From NCBI RefSeq assembly GCF_051020765.1, contig NW_027469085.1:620001-684000 (forward strand): a DNA stretch of 64,000 nucleotides, in the 5' to 3' direction. Below are positions 30,406 through 43,400 of this stretch, one piece after another (position 1 is the stretch's first letter; every line of letters begins with the position of its first letter). The notes under the pieces are model-generated. The model was not told the DNA's origin. It did not search any database and was given only the letters and a program-made list of their open reading frames with translations. The DNA comes from Lasioglossum baleicum. Its lineage: Eukaryota; Arthropoda; Insecta; Hymenoptera; Halictidae. The position numbers were made by a program, and so were the translations under genes.

Positions 30406-31189
30406 CCTCCTCAACGGGACGCGGTAAAATTATCAAACGTTGACCGGTTCGCGGCTATAAAAAGGTTGGTGAGCACTGCTGTACAGCACAAGTGAGAGCT
30501 TTTGGATTCGAAGAATTGCAAGCTCTTAATATCACCATTGGTATTGCGACCCCTGAGAATTAAGCTGTGGAGCCCAATATTGCACCAAGACAGAGTGGAA
30601 CCACGCGCAGGACATCGTTCTGCAACCGTAGCAGAGATGGACCCGTTCGAAGAATACGCGACCATCCACAAAGGGTCATTTCGATTCGTCGGTTGACGAC
30701 GTGATAAAGAAAAATTGTAATTTATTCTGCGAGGCTCCCCGTCCCACGGACGAGGCGGGGCCGAAGCCTCCGCAAGAATATAAACAATTAACGTCTCGCC
30801 CCTCATCGGGGCGTGGTAAAATTTTCAAACGTTGACCGGATCGCGGCTATAAAAAGTTTGGGGAGCACTGCTGTACAGCACAAGTGAGAGCTTTTGGATT
30901 CGAAGAAGTGCAAGCTCTTAATATCACCATAGGTCTTGCGAACCCTGAGAATTAAGGTGTGGAGCCCAATAAAGCAACAAGACAGAGTGGAACCACGCGC
31001 AGGACATCGTTCTGCAACCGTAGCAGAGATGGACCCGTTCGAAGAATACGCGACCATCCACAAAGGGTCATTTCGATTCGTCGGAGAACGACGTGATAAA
31101 GACAAATTGTAATCTATTCTGCGACGCTCCCCGTCCCACTGACGAGGCGGGGCCGAAGCCTCCGCAAGAATATAAACAATTATCGTCCC

Positions 31190-32272
31190 CCTCCTCAACG
31201 GGACGCGGTAAAATTATCAAACGTTGACCGGTTAGCGACTATAAAAAGTTTGGGGAGCACTGCTGTAAAGCACAAGTGAAAGCTTTTGGATTCGAAGAAT
31301 TGCAAGCTCTTATTATCACCACTGGTCCAGCGAAACGTGACAATTAAGCTGTACAACCCGATATTGCACCAACGCAGAGTGGAACCACGCGCAGGATCTC
31401 GTTCTGCAACCGAAGCAGAGATGGACCCGTTCGAAGAATACGCGACCATCCACAAAGGGTATTTCGATTCGTCGGAGAACGACGTGATAAAGAAAAATTG
31501 GAATTTATTCTGCGAGGCTCCCCGTCCCACTGGCGAGGCGGGGCCGAAGCCTCCGCAAGAATATAAACAATTAACGTCTCGCCCCTCATCGGGGCGCGGT
31601 AAAATTATCAAACGTTGACCGGTTCGCGGCTATAAAGAGTTTGGGGAGCACTGCTGTACAGCACAAGTGAGAGCTTTTGGATTCGAAGAATTGCAAGCTC
31701 TTAATATCACCATAGGTCTTGCGAGCCCTGAGAATTAAGCTGTGGAGCCCAATATTGCACCAAGACAGAGTGGAACCACGCGCAGGACATCGTTCTGCAA
31801 CCGTAGCAGTGATGGACGCGTTCGAAGAATACGCGACCATCCACAAAGGGTCATTTCGATTCGTCGGAGAACGACGTGATAAAGAAAAATTGTAATTTAT
31901 TCTGCGAGGCTCCCCGTCCCACGGACGAGGCGGGGCCGAAGCCTCCGCAAGAATATAAACAATTAACGTCTCGCCCCTCATCGGGGCGTGGTAAAATTTT
32001 CAAACGTTGACCGGATCGCGGCTATAAAAAGTTTGGGGAGCACTGCTGTACAGCACAAGTGAGAGCTTTTGGATTCGAAGAAGTGCAAGCTCTTAATATC
32101 ACCATAGGTCTTGCGAACCCTGAGAATTAAGGTGTGGAGCCCAATAAAGCAACAAGACAGAGTGGAACCACGCGCAGGACATCGTTCTGCAACCGTAGCA
32201 GAGATGGACCCGTTCGAAGAATACGCGACCATCCACAAAGGGTCATTTCGATTCGTCGGAGAACGACGTGAT
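31190..32272 (+). repeat. About 1.1-kb segment repeated at 38152-39234
   Basis: Landmarks at 31195, 31286 and 31586 recur at 38157, 38248 and 38548 (offset 6,962 bp). The shared variants include GCAACCGAAGCAGAG and CTATAAAGAG. The match ends where AAAGAAAAATTGG becomes AAAGACAAATTG. Confidence 0.72.
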
Positions 32273-33542
32273 AAAGAAAAATTGGAATTTATTCTGCGAG
32301 GCTCCCCGTCCCACGGACGAGGCGGGGCCGAAGCCTCCGCAAGAATATAAACAATTAACGGCTCGCCCCTCATCGGGGCGCGGTAAAATTATCAAACGTT
32401 GACCGGTTCGCGGATATAAAAAGTTTGGGGAGCACTGCTGTACAGCACAAGTGAGAGCTTTTGGATTCGAAGAATTGCAAGCTCTTAATATCACCATAGG
32501 TCTTGCGAACCCTGAGAATTAAGCTGTGGAGCCCAATATTGCACCAAGAGAGAGTGGAACCACGCGCAGGATATCGTTCTGCAACCGTAGCAGCGATGGA
32601 CCCGTTCGAAGAATACGCGACCATCCACAAAGGGTCATTTCGATTCGTCGGAGAACGACGTGATAAAGAAAAATTGGAATTTATTCTGCGAGGCTCCCCG
32701 TCCCACGGACGAGGCGGGGCCGAAGCCTCCGCAAGAATATAAACAATTAACGTCTCGCCCCTCATCGGGGCGTGGTAAAATTTTCAAACGTTGACCGGAT
32801 CGCGGCTATAAAAAGTTTGGGGAGCACTGCTGTACAGCACAAGTGAGAGCTTTTGGATTCGAAGAAGTGCAAGCTCTTAATATCACCATAGGTCTTGCGA
32901 ACCCTGAGAATTAAGGTGTGGAGCCCAATAAAGCAACAAGACAGAGTGGAACCACGCGCAGGACATCGTTCTGCAACCGTAGCAGAGATGGACCCGTTCG
33001 AAGAATACGCGACCATCCACAAAGGGTCATTTCGATTCGTCGGAGAACGACGTGATAAAGAAAAATTGGAATTTATTCTGCGAGGCTCCCCGTCCCACGG
33101 ACGAGGCGGGGCCGAAGCCTCCCCAAGAATATAAACAATTAACGGCTCGCCCCTCATCGGGGCGCGGTAAAATTATCAAACGTTGACCGGTTCGCGGATA
33201 TAAAAAGTTTGGGGAGCACTGCTGTACAGCACAAGTGAGAGCTTTTGGATTCGAAGAATTGCAAGCTCTTAATATCACCATAGGTCTTGCGAACCCTGAG
33301 AATTAAGCTGTGGAGCCCAATATTGCACCAAGAGAGAGTGGAACCACGCGCAGGATATCGTTCTGCAACCGTAGCAGCGATGGACCCGTTCGAAGAATAC
33401 GCGACCATCCACAAAGGGTCATTTCGATTCGTCGGAGAACGACGTGATAAAGAAAAATTGGAATTTATTCTGCGAGGCTCCCCGTCCCACGGACGAGGCG
33501 GGGCCGAAGCCTCCGCAAGAATATAAACAATTAACGGCTCGC
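31975..33542 (+). repeat. 784-bp dimeric higher-order repeat, two copies
   Basis: Two 392-bp monomers, one with the AATAAAGCAACAAGAC box and one with CAAGAGAGAG, form a 784-bp unit repeated in tandem (about 31975-32758 and 32759-33542). GGTAAAATTTTCAAACG and CCGGATCGCGG occur at the same place in each copy. Confidence 0.8.
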
Positions 33543-36500
33543 CCCTCATCGGGGCGCGGTAAAATTATCAAACGTTGACCGGTTCGCGGATATAAAAAGT
33601 TTGGGGAGCACTGCTGTACAGCACAAGTGAAAGCTTTTGGATTCGAAGAATTGCAAGCTCTTATTATCACCACTGGTCCAGCGAAACGTGACAATTAAGC
33701 TGTACAACCCGATATTGCACCAACGCAGAGTGGAACCACGCGCAGGATCTCGTTCTGCAACCGTAGCAGAGATGGGCGCGTTTGAAGAATCCGCGATCAT
33801 CCACGAAGGGTATTTCGATTCGTCGGTTGACGACGTGATAAAGAAAAGTTGGTATTTGTTCTGCGAGGCTCCCCGTCCCACTGGCGAGGCGGGGCCGAAG
33901 CCTCCGCAAAAATATAAACAATTATCGTCCCCCTCCTCAACGGGACGCGGTAAAATTATCAAACGTTGACCGGTTCGCGGCTATAAAAAGGTTGGTGAGC
34001 ACTGCTGTACAGCACAAGTGAGAGCTTTTGGATTCGAAGAATTGCAAGCTCTTAATATCACCATTGGTCTTGCGACCCCTGAGAATTAAGCTGTGGAGCC
34101 CAATATTGCACCAAGACAGAGTGGAACCACGCGCAGGACATCGTCCTGCAACCGTAGCAGAGATGGACCCGTTCGAAGAATACGCGACCATCCACAAAGG
34201 GTCATTTCGATTCGTCGGTTGACGACGTGATAAAGAAAAGTTGGAATTTATTCTGCGAGGCTCCCCGTCTCACTGGTGAGACAGGACCGAAGCCTCCGCA
34301 AAAATATAAACAATTATCGTCCCCCTCCTCAACGGGACGTGGTAAAATTATCAAACGTTGACCGGTTCGCGACTATAAAAAATTTGGGGAGCACTGCTGT
34401 AAAGCACAAGTGAAAGCTTTTTGATTCGAAGAATTGCAAGCTCTTATTATCACCACTGGTCCAGCGAAACGTGACAATTAAGCTGTACAACCCAATATTG
34501 CACCAACGCAGAGTGGAACCACGCGCAGGATCTCGTTCTGCAACTGTAGCAGAGATGGGTGCGTTCGAAGAATACACGACCATCCACGAAGGTTATTTCG
34601 ATTCGTCGGTTGACGACGTGATAAAGAAAAATTGGAATTTATTCTGCGAGGCTCTCCGTCTCACTGGTGAGTCAGGGCCGAAGCCGCCGCAAAAAATAAA
34701 CAATTATCGTCCCCCTCCTCCTCCAAAAGGTTGGTGCGCACTGCTGTAAAGCACAAGTGAAAGCTTTTGGATTCGAAGAATTGCAAGCTCTTATTATCAC
34801 CACTGGTCCAGCGAAACGTGACAATTAAGCTGTACAACCCGATATTGCACCAACGCAGAGTGGAACCACGCGCAGGATCTCGTTCTGCAACCGTAGCAGA
34901 GATGGGCGCGTTTGAAGAATCCGCGATCATCCACGAAGGGTATTTCGATTCGTCGGTTGACGACGTGATAAAGAAAAGTTGGTATTTGTTCTGCGAGGCT
35001 CCCCGTCCCACTGGCGAGGCGGGGCCGAAGCCTCCGCAAAAATATAAACAATTATCGTCCCCCTCCTCAACGGGACGCGGTAAAATTATCAAACGTTGAC
35101 CGGTTCGCGGCTATAAAAAGGTTGGTGAGCACTGCTGTACAGCACAAGTGAGAGCTTTTGGATTCGAAGAATTTCAAGCTCTTAATATCACCATTGGTAT
35201 TGCGACCCCTGAGAATTAAGCTGTGGAGCCCAATATTGCACCAAGACAGAGTGGAACCACGCGCAGGACATCGTTCTGCAACCGTAGCAGAGATGGACCC
35301 GTTCGAAGAATACGCGACCATCCACAAAGGGTCATTTCGATTCGTCGGTTGACGACGTGATAAAGAAAAGTTGGAATTTATTCTGCGAGGCTCCCCGTCT
35401 CACTGGTGAGACAGGACCGAAGCCTCCGCAAAAATATAAACAATTATCGTCCCCCTCCTCAACGGGACGTGGTAAAATTATCAAACGTTGACCGGTTCGC
35501 GACTATAAAAAATTTGGGGAGTACTGCTGTAAAGCACAAGTGAAAGCTTTTTGATTCGAAGAATTGCAAGCTCTTATTATCACCACTGGTCCAGCGAAAC
35601 GTGACAATTAAGCTGTACAACCCAATATTGCACCAACGCAGAGTGGAACCACGCGCAGGATCTCGTTCTGCAACTGTAGCAGAGATGGGTGCGTTCGAAG
35701 AATACGCGACCATCCACGAAGGTTATTTCGATTCGTCGGTTGACGACGTGATAAAGAAAAGATGGTATTTGTTCTGCGAGGCTCCCCGTCCCACTGGCGA
35801 GGCGGGGCCGAAGCCTCCGCAAGAATATAAACAATTAACGTCTCGCCCCTCATCGGGGCGCGGTAAAATTATCAAACGTTGACCGGTTCGCGACTATAAA
35901 AAGTTTGGGGAGCACTGCTGTAAAGCACAAGTGAGAGCTTTTGGATTCGAAGAATTGCAAGCTCTTAATATCACCATAGGTCTTGCGAACCCTGAGAATT
36001 AAGCTGTGGAGCCCAATATTGCACCAAGACAGAGTGGAACCACGCGCAGGACATCGTTCTGCAACCGTAGCAGCGATGGACCCGTTCGAAGAATACGCGA
36101 CCATCCACAAAGGGTCATTTCGATTCGTCGGAGAACGACGTGATAAAGAAAAATTGGAATTTATTCTGCGAGGCTCCCCGTCCCACTGACGAGGCGGGGC
36201 CGAAGCCTCCGCAAGAATATAAACAATTAACGTCTCGCCCCTCATCGGGGCGCGGTAAAATTATCAAACGTTGACCGGTTCGCGGCTATAAAAAGTTTGG
36301 GGAGCACTGCTGTACAGCACAAGTGAGAGCTTTTGGATTCGAAGAATTGCAAGCTCTTAATATCACCATAGGTCTTGCGAGCCCTGAGAATTAAGCTGTG
36401 GAGCCCAATATTGCACCAAGACAGAGTGGAACCACGCGCAGGACATCGTTCTGCAACCGTAGCAGTAATGGACCCGTTCGAAGAATACGCGACCATCCAC

Positions 36501-37121
36501 AAAGGGTCATTTCGATTCGTCGGAGAACGACGTGATAAAGAAAAATTGTAATTTATTCTGCGAGGCTCCCCGTCCCACGGACGAGGCGGGGCCGAAGCCT
36601 CCACAAGAATATAAACAATTAACGGCTCGCCCCTCATCGGGGCGCGGTAAAATTATCAAACGTTGACCGGTTCGCGGCTATAAAAAGTTTGGGGAGCACT
36701 GCTGTACAGCACAAGTGAGAGCTTTTGGATTCGAAGAATTGCAAGCTCTTAATATCACCATAGGTCTTGCGAACCCTGAGAATTAAGCTGTGGAGCCCAA
36801 TATTGCACCAAGACAGAGTGGAACCACGCGCAGGACATCGTTCTGCAACCGTAGCAGAGATGGACCCGTTCGAAGAATACGCGACCATCCACAAAGGGTC
36901 ATTTCGATTCGTCGGTTGACGACGTGATAAAGAAAAGTTGGAATTTATTCTGCGAGGCTCCCCGTCTCACTGGTGAGACAGGACCGAAGCCTCCGCAAAA
37001 ATATAAACAATTATCGTCCCCATCCTCAACGGGACGTGGTAAAATTATCAAACGTTGACCGGTTGGCGACTATAAAAAATTTGGGGAGCACTGCTGTAAA
37101 GCACAAGTGAAAGCTTTTGGA

Positions 37122-37790
37122 TTAGAAGAATTGCAAGCTCTTAATATCACCATAGGTCTTGCAATCCTTGAGAATTAAGCTGTGGAGCCCAATATTGCAC
37201 CAAGACAGAGTGGAACCACGCGCAGGACATCGTTCTGCAACCGTAGCAGAGATGGACCCGTTCGAAGAATACGCGACCATCCACAAAGGGTAATTTCGAT
37301 TCGTCGGTTGACGAAGTGATAAAGAAAAATTGGAATTTATACTGCGAGGCTCTCCGTCCCACTGGTGAGTCAGGGCCGAAGCCGCCGCAAAAAATAAATA
37401 ATTATCGTCCCCCTCCTCCTCCAAAAGGTTGGTGCGCACTGCTGTAAAGCACAAGTGAAAGCTTTTGGATTCGAAGAATTGCAAGCTCTTATTATCACCA
37501 CTGGTCCAGCGAAACGTGACAATTAAGCTGTACAACCCGATATTGCACCAACGCAGAGTGGAACCCCGCGCAGGATCTCGTTCTGCAACCGTAGCAGAGA
37601 TGGGCGCGTTTGAAGAATCCGCGATCATCCACGAAGGGTATTTCGATTCGTCGGTTGACGACGTGATAAAGAAAAGTTGGTATTTGTTCTGCGAGCCTCC
37701 CCGTCCCACTGGCGAGGCGGGGCCGAAGCCTCCGCAAAAATATAAACAATTATCGTCCCCCTCCTCAACGGGACGCGGTAAAATTATCAA
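37122..37790 (-). other. Longest satellite open frame (222 codons), probably not a gene
   Basis: This is the longest uninterrupted frame in the satellite. It runs from one long monomer into a short one because the 347-bp period and a base change (GGGTAATTTCG) keep two monomer frames joined. The product is a concatenation of the usual minus-strand satellite frames with no recognisable domain. It has no support as a gene beyond being open. Confidence 0.25.
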
Positions 37791-40479
37791 ACGTTGACCG
37801 GTTCGCGGCTATAAAAAGGTTGGTGAGCACTGCTGTACAGCACAAGTGAGAGCTTTTGGATTCGAAGAATTGCAAGCTCTTAATATCACCATTGGTATTG
37901 CGACCCCTGAGAATTAAGCTGTGGAGCCCAATATTGCACCAAGACAGAGTGGAACCACGCGCAGGACATCGTTCTGCAACCGTAGCAGAGATGGACCCGT
38001 TCGAAGAATACGCGACCATCCACAAAGGGTCATTTCGATTCGTCGGTTGACGACGTGATAAAGAAAAGTTAGTATTTATTCTGCGGGTCTCTCCGTCTCA
38101 CTGGTGAGACAGGACCGAAGCCTCCGCAAAAATATAAACAATTATCGTCCCCCTCCTCAACGGGACGCGGTAAAATTATCAAACGTTGACCGGTTAGCGA
38201 CTATAAAAAGTTTGGGGAGCACTGCTGTAAAGCACAAGTGAAAGCTTTTGGATTCGAAGAATTGCAAGCTCTTATTATCACCACTGGTCCAGCGAAACGT
38301 GACAATTAAGCTGTACAACCCGATATTGCACCAACGCAGAGTGGAACCACGCGCAGGATCTCGTTCTGCAACCGAAGCAGAGATGGAACCGTTCGAAGAA
38401 TACGCGACCATCCACAAAGGGTATTTCGATTCGTCGGAGAACGACGTGATAAAGAAAAATTGGAATTTATTCTGCGAGGCTCCCCGTCCCACTGGCGAGG
38501 TGGGGCCGAAGCCTCCGCAAGAATATAAACAATTAACGTCTCGCCCCTCATCGGGGCGCGGTAAAATTATCAAACGTTGACCGGTTCGCGGCTATAAAGA
38601 GTTTGGGGAGCACTGCTGTACAGCACAAGTGAGAGCTTTTGGATTCGAAGAATTGCAAGCTCTTAATATCACCATAGGTCTTGCGAGCCCTGAGAATTAA
38701 GCTGTGGAGCCCAATATTGCACCAAGACAGAGTGGAACCACGCGCAGGACATCGTTCTGCAACCGTAGCAGTGATGGACGCGTTCGAAGAATACGCGACC
38801 ATCCACAAAGGGTCATTTCGATTCGTCGGAGAACGACGTGATAAAGAAAAATTGTAATTTATTCTGCGAGGCTCCCCGTCCCACGGACGAGGCGGGGCCG
38901 AAGCCTCCGCAAGAATATAAACAATTAACGTCTCGCCCCTCATCGGGGCGTGGTAAAATTTTCAAACGTTGACCGGATCGCGGCTATAAAAAGTTTGGGG
39001 AGCACTGCTGTACAGCACAAGTGAGAGCTTTTGGATTCGAAGAAGTGCAAGCTCTTAATATCACCATAGGTCTTGCGAACCCTGAGAATTAAGCTGTGGA
39101 GCCCAATAAAGCAACAAGACAGAGTGGAACCACGCGCAGGACATCGTTCTGCAACCGTAGCAGAGATGGACCCGTTCGAAGAATACGCGACCATCCACAA
39201 AGGGTCATTTCGATTCGTCGGAGAACGACGTGATAAAGACAAATTGTAATTTATTCTGCGACGCTCCCCGTCCCACTGACGAGGCGGGGCCGAAGCCTCC
39301 GCAAGAATATAAACTATTAACGTCTCGCCCCTCATCGGGGCGCGGTAAAATTATCAAACGTTGACCGGTTTGCGACTATAAAAAGTTTGGGGAGCACTGC
39401 TGTAAAGCACAAGTGAGAGCTTTTGGATTCAAAGAATTGCAAGCTCTTAATATCACCATAGGTCTTGCGAACCCCGAGAATTAAGCTGTGGAGCCCAATA
39501 TTGCACCAAGAGAGAGTGGAACCACGCGCAGGATATCGTTCTGCAACCGTAGCAGCGATGGACCCGTTCGAAGAATACGCGACCATCCACAAAGGGTCAT
39601 TTCGATTCGTCGGAGAACGACGTGATAAAGAAAAATTGGAATTTATTCTGCGAGGCTCCCCGTCCCACGGACGAGGCGGGGCCGAAGCCTCCGCAAGAAT
39701 ATAAACAATTAACGGCTCGCCCCTCATCGGGGCGCGGTAAAATTATCAAACGTTGACCGGTTCGCGGATATAAAAAGTTTGGGGAGCACTGCTGTACAGC
39801 ACAAGTGAGAGCTTTTGGATTCGAAGAATTGCAAGCTCTTAATCTCACCATAGGTCTTGCGAACCCTGAGAATTAAGCTGTGGAGCCCAATATTGCACCA
39901 AGAGAGAGTGGAACCACGCGCAGGATATCGTTCTGCAACCGTAGCAGCGATGGACCCGTTCGAAGAATACGCGACCATCCACAAAGGGTCATTTCGATTC
40001 GTCGGAGAACGACGTGATAAAGAAAAATTGGAATTTATTCTGCGAGGCTCCCCGTCCCACGGACGAGGCGGGGCCGAAGCCTCCGCAAGAATATAAACAA
40101 TTAACGGCTCGCCCCTCATCGGGGCGCGGTAAAATTATCAAACGTTGACCGGTTCGCGGATATAAAAAGTTTGGGGAGCACTGCTGTACAGCACAAGTGA
40201 AAGCTTTTGGATTCGAAGAATTGCAAGCTCTTATTATCACCACTGGTCCAGCGAAACGTGACAATTAAGCTGTACAACCCGATATTGCACCAACGCAGAG
40301 TGGAACCACGCGCAGGATCTCGTTCTGCAACCGTAGCAGAGATGGGCGCGTTTGAAGAATCCGCGATCATCCACGAAGGGTATTTCGATTCGTCGGTTGA
40401 CGACGTGATAAAGAAAAGTTGGTATTTGTTCTGCGAGGCTCCCCGTCCCACTGGCGAGGCGGGGCCGAAGCCTCCGCAA

Positions 40480-43400
40480 AAATATAAACAATTATCGTCC
40501 CCCTCCTCAACGGGACGTGGTAAAATTATCAAACGTTGACCGGTTCGCGACTATAAAAAATTTGGGGAGCACTGCTGTAAAGCACAAGTGAAAGCTTTTT
40601 GATTCGAAGAATTGCAAGCTCTTATTATCACCACTGGTCCAGCGAAACGTGACAATTAAGCTGTACAACCCAATATTGCACCAACGCAGAGTGGAACCAC
40701 GCGCAGGATCTCGTTCTGCAACTGTAGCAGAGATGGGTGCGTTCGAAGAATACGCGACCATCCACGAAGGTTATTTCGATTCGTCGGTTGACGACGTGAT
40801 AAAGAAAAATTGGAATTTATTCTGCGAGGCTCTCCGTCTCACTGGTGAGTCAGGGCCGAAGCCGCCGCAAAAAATAAACAATTATCGTCCCCCTCCTCCT
40901 CCAAAAGGTTGGTGCGCACTGCTGTAAAGCACAAGTGAAAGCTTTTGGATTCGAAGAATTGCAAGCTCTTATTATCACCACTGGTCCAGCGAAACGTGAC
41001 AATTAAGCTGTACAACCCGATATTGCACCAACGCAGAGTGGAACCACGCGCAGGATCTCGTTCTGCAACCGTAGCAGAGATGGGCGCGTTTGAAGAATCC
41101 GCGATCATCCACGAAGGGTATTTCGATTCGTCGGTTGACGACGTGATAAAGAAAAGTTGGTATTTGTTCTGCGAGGCTCCCCGTCCCACTGGCGAGGCGG
41201 GGCCGAAGCCTCCGCAAAAATATAAACAATTATCGTCCCCCTCCTCAACGGGACGCGGTAAAATTATCAAACGTTGACCGGTTCGCGGCTATAAAAAGGT
41301 TGGTGAGCACTGCTGTACAGCACAAGTGAGAGCTTTTGGATTCGAAGAATTTCAAGCTCTTAATATCACCATTGGTCTTGCGACCCCTGAGAATTAAGCT
41401 GTGGAGCCCAATATTGCACCAAGACAGAGTGGAACCACGCGCAGGACATCGTTCTGCAACCGTAGCAGAGATGGACCCGTTCGAAGAATACGCGACCATC
41501 CACAAAGGGTCATTTCGATTCGTCGGTTGACGACGTGATAAAGAAAAGTTGGAATTTATTCTGCGAGGCTCCCCGTCTCACTGGTGAGACAGGACCGAAG
41601 CCTCCGCAAAAATATAAACAATTATCGTCCCCCTCCTCAACGGGACGCGGTAAAATTATCAAACGTTGACCGGTTAGCGACTATAAAAAGTTTGGGGAGC
41701 ACTGCTGTAAAGCACAAGTGAAAGCTTTTGGATTCGAAGAATTGCAAGCTCTTATTATCACCACTGGTCCAGCGAAACGTGACAATTAAGCTGTACAACC
41801 CGATATTGCACCAACGCAGAGTGGAACCTCGCGCAGGATCTCGTTCTGCAACCGTAGCAGAGATGGACCCGTTCGAAGAATACGCGACCATCCACAAAGG
41901 GTCATTTCGATTCGTCGGAGAACGACGTGATAAAGAAAAGTTGGAATTTATTCTGCGAGGCTCTCCGTCTCACTGGTAAGACAGGACCGAAGCCTCCGCA
42001 AAAATATAAACAATTATCGTCCCCCTCCTCAACGGGTCGCGGAAAATTTATCAAACGTTGAACGGCCCGCTGCTATAAAAAGGTTGGTGAGCACTGCTGT
42101 AAAGCACAAGTGAGAGCTTTTGGATTCGAAGAATTGCAAGCTCTTAATATCACCATAGGTCTTGCGAACCCTGAGAATTAAGCTGTGGAGCCCAATATTG
42201 CACCAAGACAGAGTGGAACCACGCGCAGGACATCGTTCTGCAACCGTAGCAGAGATGGACCCGTTCGAAGAATACGCGACCATCCACAAAGGGTCATTTC
42301 GATTCGTCGGAGAACGACGTGATAAAGACAAATTGTAATTTATTCTGCGACGCTCCCCGTCCCACTGACGAGGCGGGGCCGAAGCTTCCGCAAAAATATA
42401 AACAATTATCGTCCCCCTCCTCAACGGGACGCGGTAAAATTATCAAACGTTGACCGGTTCGCGGCTATAAAAAGGTTGGTGAGCACTGCTGTACAGCACA
42501 AGTGAGAGCTTTTGGATTCGAAGAATTGCAAGCTCTTAATATCACCATAGGTCTTGCGAACCCTGAGAATTAAGCTGTGGAGCCCAATGAAGCAACAAGA
42601 CAGAGTGGAACCACGCGCAGGGCATCGTTCTGCAACCGTAGCAGAGATGGACCCGTTCGAAGAATACGCGACCATCCACAAAGGGTCATTTCGATTCGTC
42701 GGAGAACGACGTGATAAAGACAAATTGTAATTTATTCTGCGACGCTCCCGTCCCACTGACGAGGCGGGGCCGAAGCCTCCGCAAGAATATAAACTATTAA
42801 CGTCTCGCCCTTCATCGGGGCGCGGTAAAATTATCAAACGTTGACCGGTTTGCGACTATAAAAAGTTTGGGGAGCACTGCTGTAAAGCACAAGTGAGAGC
42901 TTTTGGATTCAAAGAATTGCAAGCTCTTAATATCACCATAGGTCTTGCGAACCCCGAGAATTAAGCTGTGGAGCCCAATATTGCACCAAGAGAGAGTGGA
43001 ACCACGCGCAGGATATCGTTCTGCAACCGTAGCAGCGATGGACCCGTTCGAAGAATACGCGACCATCCACAAAGGGTCATTTCGATTCGTCGGAGAACGA
43101 CGTGATAAAGAAAAATTGGAATTTATTCTGCGAGGCTCCCCGTCCCACGGACGAGGCGGGGCCGAAGCCTCCGCAAAAATATAAACAATTATCGTCCCCC
43201 TCCTCAACGGGACGTGGTAAAATTATCAAACGTTGACCGGTTCGCGACTATAAAAAATTTGGGGAGTACTGCTGTAAAGCACAAGTGAAAGCTTTTTGAT
43301 TCGAAGAATTGCAAGCTCTTATTATCACCACTGGTCCAGCGAAACGTGACAATTAAGCTGTACAACCCAATATTGCACCAACGCAGAGTGGAACCACGCG